Part shown: piece after piece, positions 63,248 to 64,000 of the stretch
Numbering within the stretch: position 1 is the first letter of the stretch
How the letters are laid out: every line of letters begins with the position of its first letter
Assembly: GCF_004564355.1 (NCBI RefSeq)
Contig: NZ_CP038266.1
Location: 2,728,001-2,792,000 of the forward strand
From: Microbacterium wangchenii
GTDB lineage: Bacteria > Actinomycetota > Actinomycetes > Actinomycetales > Microbacteriaceae
Length of the DNA: 64,000 nt
Direction: 5' to 3'
Notes under the pieces: generated by a model
What the model was told of the DNA's origin: nothing
Seen by the model: only the letters and a program-made list of their open reading frames with translations
Database searches by the model: none
Position numbers and translations under genes: made by a program

Positions 63248-63853
63248 TCAGCGGCCGTCGAGGCGCCCGCCCGATTCCCGCAGGTAGCACACCGCGCACA
63301 TCGACTCGTACGTCACGACTCCCGTCGTGGTGCCTTCGTCGATGGCGACCTGATCGCCGTCGAAGACGAAGCGGCCGTCCACGAGGCGCGCGTTGAAGAT
63401 CGCCTTGCGCCCGCATCGGCAGATGGTCTTGAGCTCTTCCAGACTGTGGGCGACCTCCAGGAGCCGCCGGGAGCCAGGGAAGGCCTCGGTGCGGAAGTCG
63501 GTGCGGATGCCGTAAGCGATCACGGGGATGTCATCCAGCACGGCCACCCGCAGCAGGTCGTCGATCTGCTCCGGGGTGAGGAACTGCGCCTCGTCCACGA
63601 GCAGGCACGCGATCGGACGGTCACCGGCTGCCGCGGCGAAGGCCGCGCGTGCGTCGTCGTGCGGCCCGATCAGGAAATCGACCGTGCGCGCCACGCCGAG
63701 CCGGCTCTCGATCCGCTCGGCACCCTTGGTGTCGATCACGGGCTTGGCCAGCAGCACCTGCTGACCGCGCTCCTCGTAGTTGTACGCCGCCTGCAGCAGC
63801 CCGGTGGACTTGCCGGAGTTCATCGCGCCGTAGCGGAAGTACAGCTTCGCCAT
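63248..63853 (-). CDS. tdk: thymidine kinase
   Basis: A 201-aa type II thymidine kinase. The P-loop is YGAMNSGKSTGLLQ, the lasso and substrate site includes CLLVDEAQFL with the catalytic Glu, and the zinc ligands are in CRCGRKA and CAVCYLRE. It salvages thymidine to dTMP. The start at 63853 is chosen to match the family (MAKLYFRYG). It follows mqo by 8 nt and may be co-transcribed with it. Confidence 0.94.
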   Translation of the reverse strand: MAKLYFRYGAMNSGKSTGLLQAAYNYEERGQQVLLAKPVIDTKGAERIESRLGVARTVDFLIGPHDDARAAFAAAAGDRPIACLLVDEAQFLTPEQIDDLLRVAVLDDIPVIAYGIRTDFRTEAFPGSRRLLEVAHSLEELKTICRCGRKAIFNARLVDGRFVFDGDQVAIDEGTTTGVVTYESMCAVCYLRESGGRLDGR

Positions 63854-63861
63854 GCGCGGTG

Positions 63862-64000
63862 CTACGCCGTGAGCGCCAGGACCTGCGCGGTCTCGCCGGT
63901 GATCTCGCGCGCCACCTCGGGCCGCGGATTGAGCGTCTCGCCGTAGCTGGGGATGAGCGCCTTCAGCCGTCCCTCCCACTCGGGCATGCGGTCGGGGAAG
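63862..64000 (-). CDS. mqo: malate:quinone oxidoreductase, C-terminal end (partial)
   Basis: Only the last 46 codons are in the window, reading FPDRMPEWEGRLKALIPSYG and then ETLNPRPEVAREITGE to the stop. The FPDR...W...L..MIPSYG pattern is the conserved C-terminus of MQO, a membrane-associated FAD enzyme that oxidises malate to oxaloacetate. The N-terminus lies beyond the window edge. Confidence 0.85.
   Translation of the reverse strand, partial: FPDRMPEWEGRLKALIPSYGETLNPRPEVAREITGETAQVLALTA

Overview
The window is high-GC actinobacterial DNA, most like Microbacterium or a close Microbacteriaceae relative. This is inferred from base composition and gene content, not from a database search. 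The supporting content is CarD, the SenX3/RegX3-type pair, GlnR, an IspDF fusion, DUF4244 and TadE-like Tad genes, a 6C RNA, and many start codons placed 6 nt after a TANNNT -10 box. No phage, transposase, CRISPR array or rRNA is present. It is mostly core chromosome with small accessory islands.

1-7.9 kb: an NAD(P)-binding reductase fragment, then cysS-rlmB on the minus strand. Plus-strand EamA and GNAT genes follow, then a low-GC cassette (membrane protein, PadR regulator, PadR-linked membrane protein) bounded by a 19/20 direct repeat of the GNAT gene's 3' end, then ispDF and carD. In Mycobacterium carD-ispD-ispF-cysS-rlmB are adjacent, so the plus-strand genes interrupt an ancestral block. 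8-13.5 kb: a lipoprotein, the phosphate-responsive two-component pair, divergent phoU with a PHO-box-like array, two coupled membrane proteins and gpmA. 13.6-17.4 kb: a methyltransferase, a leaderless operon (37-aa membrane peptide, nitrobindin-like protein, YgfZ), and glnR.

17.4-25.1 kb is the phosphate block: ppk, a MutT1-like Nudix/phosphatase protein and pstSCAB behind a textbook PHO box. With SenX3/RegX3 and PhoU it covers phosphate sensing, uptake and polyphosphate storage. 25.1-31 kb: an aminodeoxychorismate-lyase-like gene, an unrecognised 86-nt structured RNA with its own promoter and terminator, tRNA-Lys, OsmC, and metNIQ with a MetN lacking its NIL domain. 31-40.5 kb is more accessory: class A beta-lactamase lipoprotein, MOSC protein, LLM oxidoreductase plus GH13 enzyme, an 18-Cys copper-binding protein, nicotinamidase and an MMPL transporter with an operator over its promoter.

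40.5-50 kb: tRNA-Thr, a secreted S33-like hydrolase, holB, tmk, topA and a compact Tad locus, preceded by a 6C RNA. 50-64 kb: acs, ridA, a DUF4177 protein, a class A PBP with PASTA repeats, a metallophosphoesterase, an LAATG surface protein, tRNA-Pro, a HAD phosphatase, lldD with its GntR regulator and operator, a DUF1295 protein, galE, tdk and the 3' end of mqo.

The least expected structures are non-coding. One is the 86-nt RNA at 26110-26195. Another is three intergenic 31-34-bp hairpins (43453, 52141, 59213), each built from four copies of a CGARA-N7 unit repeated at a 19-nt period in each arm; two share sequence and show a compensatory pair change. The third is the repeat-bounded cassette at 4412-6147.
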